This document shows, in pieces, positions 1 to 11,052 of a stretch of 64,000 nt of DNA (position 1 is the stretch's first letter; each line of letters begins with the position of its first letter). The notes beneath the pieces are model-generated. The model was not told the DNA's origin. It made no database searches and worked only from the letters and a program-made list of their open reading frames with translations. Where the stretch lies: positions 82,859,033 through 82,923,032 of the forward strand of contig CM048845.1 in NCBI GenBank assembly GCA_026545225.1. Reading direction: 5' to 3'. The translations under genes and the position numbers were made by a program. The stretch is from Cornus controversa. Taxonomy: Eukaryota > Streptophyta > Magnoliopsida > Cornales > Cornaceae.

Positions 1-220
1 ACCCTCTCTAATAGTTTAAGCTTTTAGAGTAGATGGTTGTTAACATGGTATCAGAGCCAAAGGTATCGAGTTCAAACCTCCCCGTCACCCTGATAATTAA
101 CATTGAAACACGTATTGGACCAAAAGAAGATCACACGTGAGGGGGCATGTTAGAGGATTTAAATATTAAAGTTACACCCTCTCTAACAGCTTAAGCTTTT
201 AGAGTAGATGGTTGTTAACA
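1..220 (+). mobile_element. Miniature LTR retrotransposon (SMART/TRIM-like), 5' LTR cut by window edge
   Basis: Two near-identical repeats, 1-45 and 176-220, end in GTTGTTAACA. The second is the end of a 73-bp LTR (148-220) that begins TGTTAGAGG and ends TTAACA. Directly after the first LTR is TGGTATCAGAGCC (46-58), the primer-binding site complementary to initiator Met-tRNA used by copia-type elements. Directly before the second LTR is a purine tract, GTGAGGGGGCA (137-147). LTR, PBS, about 100 bp of internal DNA, purine tract and LTR form a complete but tiny element with no coding capacity, matching known SMART/TRIM elements. The stretch after the PBS (ATCGAGTTCAAACCTCC) resembles a tRNA B-box, which I only note. 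About 28 bp of the first LTR lie outside the window. Confidence 0.8.
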
Positions 221-237
221 ATGTTTAATCATGTATA

Positions 238-380
238 TTACTAAGTTGAGAGATTTTAAAAAACTGAAAGGGTAATTATGGAAAGATTGGATTTATTTTA
301 CTTTGACTTTTCTAATGGACAAGTATTTTGAGACAACCTAAAATGGAAGGATGGACAACTAATATGGTACGGAGGGAGTA
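238..380 (-). repeat. Stowaway-like MITE end, partial
   Basis: The stretch ends GGTACGGAGGGAGTA. Read on the minus strand it starts TACTCCCTCCGTACC, followed by AAAATACTTGTCCATTAG, which matches the hallmark terminus of plant Stowaway/mariner MITEs. No matching second terminus is visible at the other side, so this is probably half an element. Confidence 0.55.
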
Positions 381-1543
381 CCTTTTTCTTCCTTTTCCCT
401 ATTATTAACCTTTATACAAAGGAGGGAAGGTGACTATCCTTTCCTTTATTTTCCCTCCTAAAACTCCCAACAAAGGGAAGGAGTTGTCCCCTTCTTTTCT
501 TTTCTTTTCTTCTCATTTCCTCTCTCTAAAAAAACATTGTCCTTTTCTTCCCTAAGCTCCTAAACAAACTATTAGTCATGGTCAGTTTTGGTAAAAGAGA
601 AGAAGAGTGCAAATAAGAAAAGAAGGGTGAACAGAAGGGAAGGGATCAATAGGGTTTTCATGGTTTGGTAAAAGGAGAAGAGGAAGGAAAAGGGACAAGA
701 AGACAGTAGGAAAGGCCCATCCTTCCAAGCCCACCATATGGCACACATGGAGGAAATGGCTCCCCCCCCTTTTTTTCATTTTGCCCTTCAAACCACCTTT
801 TTCCTTCTTCCTTTTTTTTATTGTAATCATATTACGGTAGTTATGAAATACGCTTTCTCTATTCAACCAAACAAAGAGGAAATTACTATTTCCTTTCCCC
901 CAGAAGTAACTTCAACCCCTCCTACCTTTCTTCCCAAATTTTTATCCCAACTGCATTAGTCTTTGTAGATTAAACTATGATCCAACAACGTTTGAGATTA
1001 TTACATAATTGGCCTCAACTTGATGTCAGCCCTCCATGAAGTGGAAGCCAAAGATCTGGAAAGCCAGTTGATGGCAAGTGACAAGGTTGCGAAGAATAGT
1101 TGGCTGGTAGGAACCAGGAAGTGAGCCTCCAAAATTGCACTAGCCAAGTAAAAGAACTGGTTAGAGAGAACAAGGCGGAGCGGAAGCCGGAAGTGGAGGT
1201 TAACCATGTTTAGAAAAAGACAGTATAAAAGGCCAGAGAGAAGTATTGATCAGTCCATGCACAGAAAAGGTAATTCAATTTCTGAGAAAAACTTGGACCT
1301 ATTGAAAAATAAATATTAGCTTTATTTTTCCAATTCACATATAAAGTGCAGCATTAGTTCAACTTGTGGAGGCTGTGTAATAGATTCATCTCCGTAAAAT
1401 AAAGAATACAAATTTTCTTATACTGTAGACTTGTAGTAATTTGTGTGGACAAAACAGGTGCTCGTGAGTAGGGCACGTGTTCATACTACCAAGGTACTAC
1501 TAAAGGACAAATATTATCCTACTCATAGGGTTAAAACAGAAAC
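381..1543. other. No gene seen; downstream intron or 3' flank of the S1-domain gene
   Basis: The stretch holds polypyrimidine-rich DNA (about 480-530) and purine-rich DNA (590-720), then undistinguished sequence. I searched it on the minus strand for the missing last exon of the S1-domain gene (expected to start Trp-Pro-Asp and contain a Phe-Leu-Ser-Pro-Gly stretch) and did not find it. Short open frames at 582-866, 738-959 and 1001-1207 show no family resemblance. Confidence 0.5.
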
Positions 1544-4500
1544 CTCAGTATCTGCTTGCGCTGCTTCTAATCTCCCAAATAAGAAATCATTATCACCAAT
1601 TACAGCTTCCAGGGCCTCATTTAGTGGATCTGGCTGCATAGGAAATGACAAATACAACACACAACATCTCAATAATATTGAAAAAGCTTCCTTAATCTAC
1701 AAAATAAATTTAAATATTAAGAGAAGTCAGACATAATTTACCGCTATTTCCTTTAATGATAGGAAAATGCGTTCAAGGGAAAAATCCAATTGGTGAACCT
1801 TTGCGTCCACAATCTGCAACCCAAAAATATTTTCTTAAGAACTTGGATAAAATTTAGCTTTGAAGTATGGACACGGAAACGGGACATGATTCAACTCTGC
1901 CAATCTTTAAAAAAAAATAGATAATGGACATGCAAAAGCTTGGTAATAAAATAAATATTGTTATATAAACAAATATTTTATACACCACATTACTTCATGA
2001 CAAGTAAATGTAATATTTTGTGACTGCCATGTGAAATCTATAACCATAAATCATATAATCAAAATCATTCTTACCGCATAAAGAAAGGCATAGGCGCATA
2101 GCAACAATAAGACTTTTTTGAGAATGTATGTGGATGTGACTGTGTTGATATGTATAGATACATACATAATTTGATGATTCTTCTCCTACTCTTGTGTACT
2201 CCTTGAACAAAACCTTTGATATGATTTTCTCTTACAATAATACTTTTTTCCCCACTAAAAGAAAATCTCATCCAATGTCCAAGATGGTCATGTGTTCGAA
2301 ATTGAGACCTTTTATTTTTAAATCATCGACATATTCAAGATATAATCCAACATAGATACAACTACTCCTTAGAAGTGTCAATGCTTCTAAGGCTATGAAG
2401 AATTTATTACACATGATTTGCTTTGAGACCTAGACAAAGACTGCAATCTACAACCAAGTTAATATGTTAAATAGGCATTGGGTTTGCAAAGGTCTATAGC
2501 TTTTACCTGACCAAATTCATCATCCTTGTTAAGGACAATGTCAGTGTTGTAGAAACAACAATTGCTATTGTCATAAATAGTAATAAGCTACAAACTCAAA
2601 TACCTGACTGATTTTGAAATATGATGCAGGATCCAAAGTGGCATCCCATGAAACTTCTGTCTGGTGAATCAGAGCAGGTACTCCTTCAACCTAAATTAGG
2701 ATATTTAGGTCAAATCTGATAAACAATAATCTGCTGATGAAGCAACGATCTCATAGTATTGGTTCCACAACAAGAAGCTGTAGATCCATGAAATAGAAGA
2801 TCCCATGAAGGAGGGAGCTAATCACTTTGAAGTATTTCTGGGATTCACAGCTCTTTATTTAAGGAGCTGTTACCATGAGATCAAAACTCTCTATTGATAA
2901 GCCTGTTTTCTTAGGAACATTAGGAGCAAACTGCTGATATACCTCAACAAAAATACCAAAGTAAGTAATCTTTTTGATGCAACATTTTACTACATCCCCA
3001 ATGCTAAGTTTGGCCTGCATCCAAAAGAAAATACAGAAAAAGAAAAAGAAAGAAAAGCTTTAAACTATAAATTTGTTATATCAAATGGACAAGTAGCTCT
3101 AGAAAAAAAAAATGAAATTTAGTTATTTAGAATATGAGAGGCCCTCTTGGTAATATTGTATAAGTACCAAAAAAGGCTATGCTTTTATTTCAGAAAATAA
3201 TTTTAGTACATTATAAATATTTTGGGGTGATAAGAAAGATTGAATCTTGGATTCTTAGGGGAAAATGAACCCTACTAACCATGGGAAAAAATAGTAAGCA
3301 AATTGCAAATAGTTCTAAAATCAATATATTGATTTAAATAATTAAATTTGACTTAACAAGCATGTAATATGAAGAGTGGAGATGTAGTTGACCCCAAGTA
3401 CTTCGGAAAAGGCTTTGTTTGTTGTTGTAAACATTTTATTTATGAATATGAGATTCAATATTGCTTCAACCAGAAAACTCTATCCCTATAGATATTACCT
3501 CTATGTATACCCATAAAACCATCAAATTCTTGCTAAAGCATTTAACAACAACTATAACAAGGAAAACAGTTTCCTACCATGAGACTTCGCTTTTTCTCAA
3601 CTGATTCTTCTTTTTCCTTTGGCTTCATAGAAAATATTAGCCTTCTAGATTTTCTATCAACCAACACCACATTCACTTTGATTTTCTGCAACCGAAAGTG
3701 TTGTCAATATTTTTAATTAAACTAATAAAAATCATGGTATCAAAATCAAGATATCCAAACCTGACCAACAAAGGATGACAAGAATTTGAGTTTCTCTTGG
3801 TCATAAATCGTAAGAAGATCTTCCAATTTCATATCCGGTGAAATTTCTGCCCCAACTTTTTTATCAGTTTCGGGAATTAGGCTTGAATCAAGAGAAGAAG
3901 CCTTGTTCACAACCTCAAAGCTGCCAATAATGCCTAAACTTTGCTTGTACATAGAGGGGTCTAAGCCTTTTCTTCTCAACCAAGACTCAAAAGCTAAGAA
4001 CTTCCACCTGGCAGCGAGCTTACGGTATGGTAAAAATCCTATCAAAGAGCCGAAAGAAACCTGTAAATGATGAGAAGAAATTCAGATAAGTCAGATCAAA
4101 AGTAAAATTTCAATAAAGCATAGGGGGAAGGAGCATGCATCTAAGCCTGTTTAACTAATCACTAGTACTCACAACAAATCCTCTGGTACTTGAGCTTATC
4201 ATTTCCACTTCTACTCTTCCTCCTCTCTCAAACAGATCTTCAGCTCTTGCCCAATCAGTATCTTCATGTTCCTACAGTTTTAATATGAAACTTTTTTTTT
4301 GATAAGTAATTGTAATATGAAACTCAGACCATCATATTATATTGCTCAACCTTACAAGGGACTAGAAATAAATTAATCAGACCTTTATGGGTGATTTTGC
4401 GAGGATATTGTCAAGCTCAACAGCATTGCCATAAGTTTCAGGAATCACAGTAACAGGATCCTCTCTAATAAAATTGGATGCTCCCTTTACAGATTGATCT

Positions 4501-6690
4501 AATCTATAACATAACAACCTATTAAACAACCAAATCTAGAAGTAACAGAACAAAAAATATACAAGTTACAGAGACGTTGGCCCACCTCATGGGTTTCCCT
4601 TGCAATGCAGCTTCCACAGAGAGTGTGATATTAGAATCCACCAATATTGCCTCTGAAGGTTCGTTATTGGAAATTCTTTTCTCAGCAAACAACGTATCAC
4701 TCTGCTCAAGTGGCTGTAATCCTTGAAAAAACAAGGACAACATTAAACTGTAAAGCTTCAATTTCAGAAAACTTATCTGCAATATAGTACATTACCTGTT
4801 GTAGAGTGATCCTCCCACTGAGGATCCCCTGAGACTGAAGCATCCCCAACTTCCAGTGATTCATCAAAGTTGATCCTTGTTGAACTAACTTTCAATGAGT
4901 GTACACCTTCCGAACTAATCTCTTTGAGATCATCACAACAACTTGACCCAATAAGATCACCAGAAGATTCTTGTTCTTGATTGATATTCAAATCGAGATT
5001 CAATCGTTCAGGCTTGTCTACAAGTGTAACATCATTAGCTGTTTCGGTAACTACAGATGGAGTTTTCAAATTATTCCCTTCAGTACCTTCATAAACTTTG
5101 GCTTTGGCATCCCCAGAAGGCTCCTGGTCATTATCAACATTTGAGTTGGTACTTATCAGTTCGGGCTTCTTTAATAATGTAACATCACTGAACTTCTCCT
5201 TTGTCTGTTCTTTCCCCATTCCAAAAGACAAATTTGGTTTTATTCTCAACCTTGATGATTTCTCAGTCCCAACATCATCATCAGTAAATGTACTTGGTTT
5301 CCGCAAGATAACATTAGGAATGCTACTTTTAGTACTATTTACTGTCTTCCCTATTGGTTGGTTCGGTTTCTTTACCTCTGATACTAATGGCCTATTGTTA
5401 GATTCAAATTTGACTCCTCTCTTAGGCACAGGCCGGACTAAGTTCAAACCATTGGGTGAATTTGATGACTGGCCTTTCTTGGAAATCGATCCATCAAATG
5501 GAACCTCTTGTACTTCAATTACTGCTTTACCCTTCTTCTTGTTAAATAATTTCTCAATTTCCAGGTAAGACAAATCCGGATTCGATCTTTTACCCATTAT
5601 CTGAAGCATTCAAAGAATTCCAATGCTTAATGTAAAACATTCAAACTAATATCAAAAACCACAAAGGAGTAAACCAATGACATACCATCTGATTGGATGC
5701 TCAATAAACAATAGAAAATTGTAAGAATATAAAATTTTAAACCTCATGTTTTACCATGTTTAGTTTCCAAGAGATTTCAAAATGATAACCTTTACTAAAC
5801 CAAATATTTGAATTAGGTCAGCAGAGGCTTCCTTTCTTAGGTGCCAACCTCTCAATAACTTAGAATTGAAAAATAAAAATTATTCATCCTCTTCCACTCA
5901 CTTTGATTAGCAGCCAAACAAACTACTAAGTAAAATCACGGACATTGAAGACAGAGTACTATATAATCACACATGACAGACCCGCACATATAATCAATCA
6001 TGACACACAATATTGTTTCATTCAAACAGTCTATTAAGAAAAATCAGGGATATTGAAAACATAGATATATTAATACAACAAATACATATATAATCACACA
6101 TGATGGACCCACATATATAATCAAACATAATACACCCACATTTGTGTACATATATGTGTGTGTATAGAGAGAGAGAGAGGTATACTGAAAAGTGTTTCTT
6201 TTATCGGGTTTCAAACGAGGAATAACTCAAATTGAAAATTATATCATTCATTTATTTCGTCTCAGTTCAATTAGCAACCAAACAGTCTATTACCACACCA
6301 AAAAAAAAAAATCAGGAATTTTGCAAACAATACAACATATACATTTATAGTCACACATGGGACACCCACATATATAATCAAACACACAACCACACTTATG
6401 TACATATATGTGTATATTATCCATATATAAATATAGAGAGGGAATGGAACCTTGGATAGGGTGAGCTTGGGGTCTTCGCCGATCAATCGGCCAAACTTGA
6501 GCTCCATCTGCTCCCATTGATCGAGCTTAGGTAAAGGTTCGTCTTTGGAAGCGAAAACTAGAAATTTAGGTTTTCGAGCAAAAAAGATGTTTCTTGTTGT
6601 TCTTGTTCTGGGTTTAAAGGAAGGAACAAGGGGTCGAACAATTGAGGGTTTGATGGTAATAGTGGTGGTGGTGAGAGCAAGACCGTCCAT
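1544..6690 (-). CDS. SDP: Plastid S1-domain RNA-binding protein (At1g12800/SDP orthologue), 3' end missing
   Basis: Eleven exons fit with GT..AG junctions and continuous frame: 6690-6451, 5600-4796, 4721-4586, 4503-4383, 4271-4173, 4060-3761, 3685-3578, 3014-2943, 2690-2604, 1813-1742 and 1633-1544, giving about 710 residues. Residues 1-50 are rich in Ser, Thr and Arg and look like a plastid transit peptide ending near VFAS. Residues 54-100 (DQWEQMELKFGRL, IMGKRSNPDLSYLEIEK) and 435-520 (SSSTRGFVVSFGSLIGFLPY, AFESWLRRKG) match my memory of Arabidopsis At1g12800. Residues about 604-680 form a second, canonical S1/OB fold (GDVVKCCIKKITYFGIFVE, VHQLDFSLERIFLSLKEI). Residues 100-350 are a low-complexity linker. 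The family is reported to act in chloroplast rRNA maturation; that role is inferred here by homology. The start is the first ATG ahead of the transit peptide. The exon after Ala-Asp-Thr-Glu is absent, so the gene either continues before position 1 or has lost its tail. Confidence 0.9.
5905..6440. repeat. Three degenerate direct repeats in intron 1 of the S1-domain gene
   Basis: A unit beginning near ATTAGCAGCCAAACAAACTA recurs near 6010 and 6265. The copies share TCAGGGATATTGAAAACA-like cores, CACACATG..GACCCACATATATAATCA, a TGTACATATATGTG stretch and a GA-rich end (TATAGAGAGAGAG at 6161-6179 and ATATAGAGAGG at 6431-6441). The last copy runs up to the 5' splice site of exon 1. Confidence 0.6.
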
Positions 6691-6927
6691 TTCTCAGAAA
6701 TCAAAATCAAACCCGTCAAATGGAGATGAAACACGTTGAGATTAATGGGTTCGATTAGCTCTATGAAACTGTACTCTGTGTCAGAGTGTATATGTGTACA
6801 TGAGCGTGAGTGTATTTAACAGTTTCTAGAGTGAGAAACAGTGAGAAGCAGCAGCAGAGAAGAAGAGCGGCTAATGGAGGGAGGGAGGGAGGGAAAGGGT
6901 ATGGGTTTTATTATCTATCGGTAATAC

Positions 6928-6933
6928 CACGTG
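6928..6933 (-). promoter_or_regulatory. G-box (CACGTG) upstream of the S1-domain gene
   Basis: A palindromic CACGTG lies in TACCACGTGGCA about 240 bp upstream of the start codon. It is the core bound by plant bZIP/bHLH factors and is frequent in light-responsive promoters of plastid-protein genes. Its function here is inferred from sequence and position only. Confidence 0.4.
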
Positions 6934-7360
6934 GCATTTCATGATACGTGTTTGTACGGTGTTAGACAATTGATAAGCATGTGCATTCTGCACCCAAATT
7001 TGAGTAAGGTTGGTAACCGTTTATGTTTATTAGTCTTTATTGTTGAAGTGTTTATATAAATTTTTTTGTTTGTTCGTAAACATACATGAGTATTATTTGT
7101 TAACGAAAAAAATATTTGATTTATTTTAAAAATCATAAACAAAAAAACATATTTGTTAACCTTAAACTATTTTTTTTTTAAAATCAACACAAGAAGCTGC
7201 ATAAAAAGTCAAATTTATACTACAACAAATATATACATCAATAACAGAGCAAGAAATATGCATAAAAAAAATAATAATAATATTGGGTTAGATATATATT
7301 TACACAGCAAAGGATACTGTAAAAGTAGAATGATCCACAATCCTGAAGACCCTAACAAGT

Positions 7361-7690
7361 AGGGGGATGCACACGATTCGGTTCTTTATGGTTATTGGAG
7401 AACCAGAACCAGAACCGTTTCCAATGGTTCTTTAATTTTGAAACCGGAATAAATGAGTTCGGTTCAATTCGGTTATTATATGAGTTATATTTAACCTTAT
7501 AATAGTTATAATAACTTTATTGTTTAAAATTTTTACATAACAAAATGTTATTATATATATATATTCAATGATTCCAGTTCCAGTTCCAAGACTTGGAACT
7601 GGAATCGTAGTGAACGGTTCCTAAAATTTAGAATCGGAACCGGAACCTTAGTGAACGGCTCGGCTCGGTTCGGTCCAATTTGTATAAAGT
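7361..7690. repeat. hAT-type non-autonomous element with GGTTCGGTTC subterminal repeats
   Basis: Starts TAGGGGGATGCACACGATTC and contains many GAACCGGAACC/GGTTCGGTTC motifs at both ends (AGAACCAGAACCAGAACC near 7399; CGGCTCGGCTCGGTTCGG near 7655) around an AT-rich core. This layout is typical of a plant hAT MITE group. The right terminus, expected to be TGCACCCCTA, is not visible, so the right border is approximate. Confidence 0.55.
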
Positions 7691-9122
7691 GAGAATAGGG
7701 ATTTGGAGGGCATATTCTTTCTCTTAAACTTCTTACGTTACTACTCTTTTTTTTCTTTTTTTTTATTTATATTTTTCTTTCAACACTGAAAATGAATGAA
7801 TGATATGAGTACAAAATATTATTCTTATTTCTTTGACAAGGAGATGGTTGAGACTTCTTTGTTTTTTTCTCAAATAAGGTTTTTTTTTTTTTTTTAGCAT
7901 GGGTGCCCCTAAGTAACTATTTCTTATTATCAAGTATATTAATAATTATTCATATTGTACCCAATATTTTTTTCTCAAGGTAATTGATGCTCTTTAATTT
8001 TGTCCACACTTGATAATTCTAATATTTTTATCATTGTATCGAACAATAGCTTTTTATAATTTTTTTTTCTTTTCATTTTCTCACTTTTAATTTCAATTTT
8101 TAATTAAAATAATATAATCACCATTTTAGATAAAAAAATAAAAAAAATAGTTTTTTTTTATAATAAATATAAACAATAAACATCATTTTAGTGTTTATGA
8201 TTTAAAGGCTTAGCTACAGTATTGTTTTAAAAGCGTTTTGACAATTTATAAACAAAACAAAAATTATCAAACATGTTTATCGTAAAAATTTGTTTTGATA
8301 AACACTAACATAAACGGTTACCAGATGAGCCCTAAATTTATGCGGGCGACTTGGGACTAGAACGAGAGATTTGTGAGTGGAGCGGTGCGCCTATCACATT
8401 ATCTTATTGGTCTCACCGCATGACGCCTAGCCTCACTTGCACAATTTGTAAATTTGTAATTGAACAATTTATAAATTTTTAGGGAATGATTATCTTTTAT
8501 TTATATTCCAGATTTTTGTAACACTATTCTTCTCAGTTTTTCATTTACAAAATTATCTAAAAATTTCAAAAATACCCTTAAAATTTTTGTATAATCATAT
8601 TTTTTTTGAAATTTTCACATGGACTATACAGCTTATAATCATGTAACTTTTCTTCTTTAATCTAATTTAATCTTACTTATCAAAAAAAAATTAATTAAAA
8701 AATTTGCACAGGAGTATAAGTGTCAAAAAATTATACTAGAAAGGTCAGTGTTATTTTTTAAAACAAAGTGAGGTTTCTATTATTAGTATATTTATAGGAG
8801 ATGTGAGTGTAATTTTCCTTGGATTTTATTACTTAGAGTTGAATTTAGATTTGGATAAATAAAATAAAAAAATCATTTCAATTTGAGTTTGACTAATTTT
8901 TTTTCCCCAAAAATTCAAGCAATTGTACAAAGGAACACCAGAAACACCAGAAAGGAACTAAATATGTAAAGGAACTACCGAAGCAAAGAGTAATCTTAGA
9001 GGAAGTACCGAAGTAACACCAGAACAAAGGAACTGAATCCCAAACAAAGCCTATAAAAGCCCAAAACAAGGCCCACAACCATCCAAATATCCTACACCAA
9101 CAGAAACCATAGACAGCGTTAG
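7691..9122. other. AT-rich intergenic DNA, no gene seen
   Basis: Poly-T and poly-A tracts, no splice-linked coding signal and no terminal repeats I can pair with confidence. The minus-strand open frame at 8893-9078 (Trp/Phe/Cys-rich) has no recognisable relatives. It lies next to the hAT insertion point, so it may be the edge of older repeat DNA. Confidence 0.5.
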
Positions 9123-9553
9123 GATAGGATTAGGGATGACAATTTAATCTGCTCCGGTACGAAACCACCCTGCCCCACCTTATTTAAACCGGTTATGGAG
9201 TAGGCTAAATAATTTTGGAATAGTTATTGGGGTGAGAGAGAAAATTTTGCAAAGTTGCAGGGCGAGGATGGGGATAGGCACCCGCCCCCACTAAAAAATA
9301 TTTTTCTTTATATCATATATACTAAAATTTGTAAAATTCCAAACACGCCCCCACTAAAATTTTTAAAATACTTCACTTTTGGCCCCACAACTTCACTCAG
9401 CGATTCATGCCTCTCTCACTTTCTCTACAGACTCTGTTATTACGATTGAAAGGGAACAAAATTGCGATTGCAAGAAAATAATTGAAGGAAATATTCAAAG
9501 AAAAATCGAAGCCTTAGGACTGTTTCTCATGTCGATGGAGAACGGTTGAACGC

Positions 9554-10512
9554 ATATAATTTCTCCGACCTAAATCAACCACTGCCTACACGACATACAT
9601 GTAAATTTTCTTTTTCCTTCAACTTATTCAATTTTTTCTTTTGATAAAACTAATCAAAATCTAAATGTTATTTATGTTTTTGTCTTATATTGAATTAGGC
9701 ATTGTTTATATTAGTTGGGTTTTGGTTGATTGTGAATCTTTGATTTTTATTTTTTTTATTTTTAGGATTTTCTTATGACTTGTGAGTCTGTAACATGATA
9801 TAACTTCTCCGACCTAAATCAACACTGCGACAACATACATGTAAATTTTCTTTTTCCCTTAACTTATTCAATTTTTTTTTTGATAAAACTAATCAAAATC
9901 TAAATGGTATTTATGTTTTTGTCTTATATTGAATTAGGCATTGTTTATATTGGTTGGGTTTTGGTTGGTTGTGAATCTTTGATTTTTATTTTTTTTATTT
10001 TTAGGGTTTTCTTGTTACTTGTGAGTTTGTAACATGATATAACTTCTCTGACCTAAATCAACACTGCCTACACGACAACATACATGTAAATTTTCTTTTT
10101 CCTTCAACCTATTCCATTTTTTTTTTTTATAAAACTAATCAAAATCTAAATGGTATTTATATTTTTGTCTTATATTGAATTAGGCGTTGTTTATATTGGT
10201 TGGGTTTTGGTTGGTTGTGAATCTTTGATTATTTTTTTATATATTATTTTTAGGGTTTTCTTGTGACTTGTGAGTCTGTGACTGGATATAACTTTTTCGA
10301 CCTAAATCAACACTACCTACACGACATACATGTAAATTTTCTTTCTCCTTCACCTATTCAATTTTTTCTTTTGATAAAACTAATCAAAATCTAAATGGTA
10401 TTTATGTTTTTGTCTTATATTGAATTAGGCATTGTTTATATTGATTGGGTTTTGGTTGGTTGTAAATCTTTAATTTTTATTTTTAGGGTTTTCTTGTGAG
10501 TTTGTGACTTCA
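9554..10512 (+). repeat. Tandem array, four copies of a 239-249-bp unit
   Basis: Units start at 9554, 9798, 10037 and 10286 with ATATAA.TTCTCCGACCTAAATC. Each contains CATACATGTAAATTTTC, CTTATATTGAATTAGGC, TTGGTTGGGTTTTGGTTGG and a closing TTAGGGTTTTCTTGTGACTT. The array sits between the hAT left end and its transposase, where the leader or first intron would be. Confidence 0.85.
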
Positions 10513-11052
10513 TTGACTTCAATAACTTATGAAGTTAAATTAGTTAATTATTTAATTATTTCATTTATTTAGGATTTTTTTTTCATCATTGATTATTGAA
10601 ATTTCTTCTAATCATTTGCTCTATTTTTTTTGTTCTAAAAGGAATTTAGCTCAATTGAAAATTTGGAAGTTGGATACCTAAGGACTGAAGCTCTTTCTAT
10701 TGCTGATAGCCTGACACAAACACTGTGAGTTCCCATCCAGACTTGCCTTTAATTTGTTGCTTGGGGGACATTTAATATGTTTGTTGCTTGTTGAGTGCAT
10801 TTTGTTATACTTTTTTATTTTTGTTTGTTTGAATCGTATTCTTGCATATTCCAGTGAGCTACGTATTCTTTTTTTTTTCCTTTAATGTGTTGGAGCTAGA
10901 TGCTTTTGTTAGTTTGTTATGTTTTATGTTACTTTCTTGTTAGAAATATGAAAAAATATTTTAATTTAGTTGACTTTTTTTACATGCAATTAAATATTTT
11001 ATTTTTTACAATGTGAATAGCTAATTATATAAAATTCATATTTTAATCAATA

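Noticed and set aside
59..85. tRNA gene suggested by the B-box-like GAGTTCAAACC
   Set aside because: No A-box or cloverleaf can be drawn around it; it lies inside the miniature LTR element next to its primer-binding site.
1001..1207. Possible last exon or gag-like frame
   Set aside because: No match to the conserved C-terminus of the S1-domain family on the minus strand, and stops on the plus strand; kept as unassigned DNA.
5098..5568. 156-codon plus-strand frame
   Set aside because: Antisense shadow of exon 2 of the S1-domain gene, whose splice-linked frame and homology are clear.
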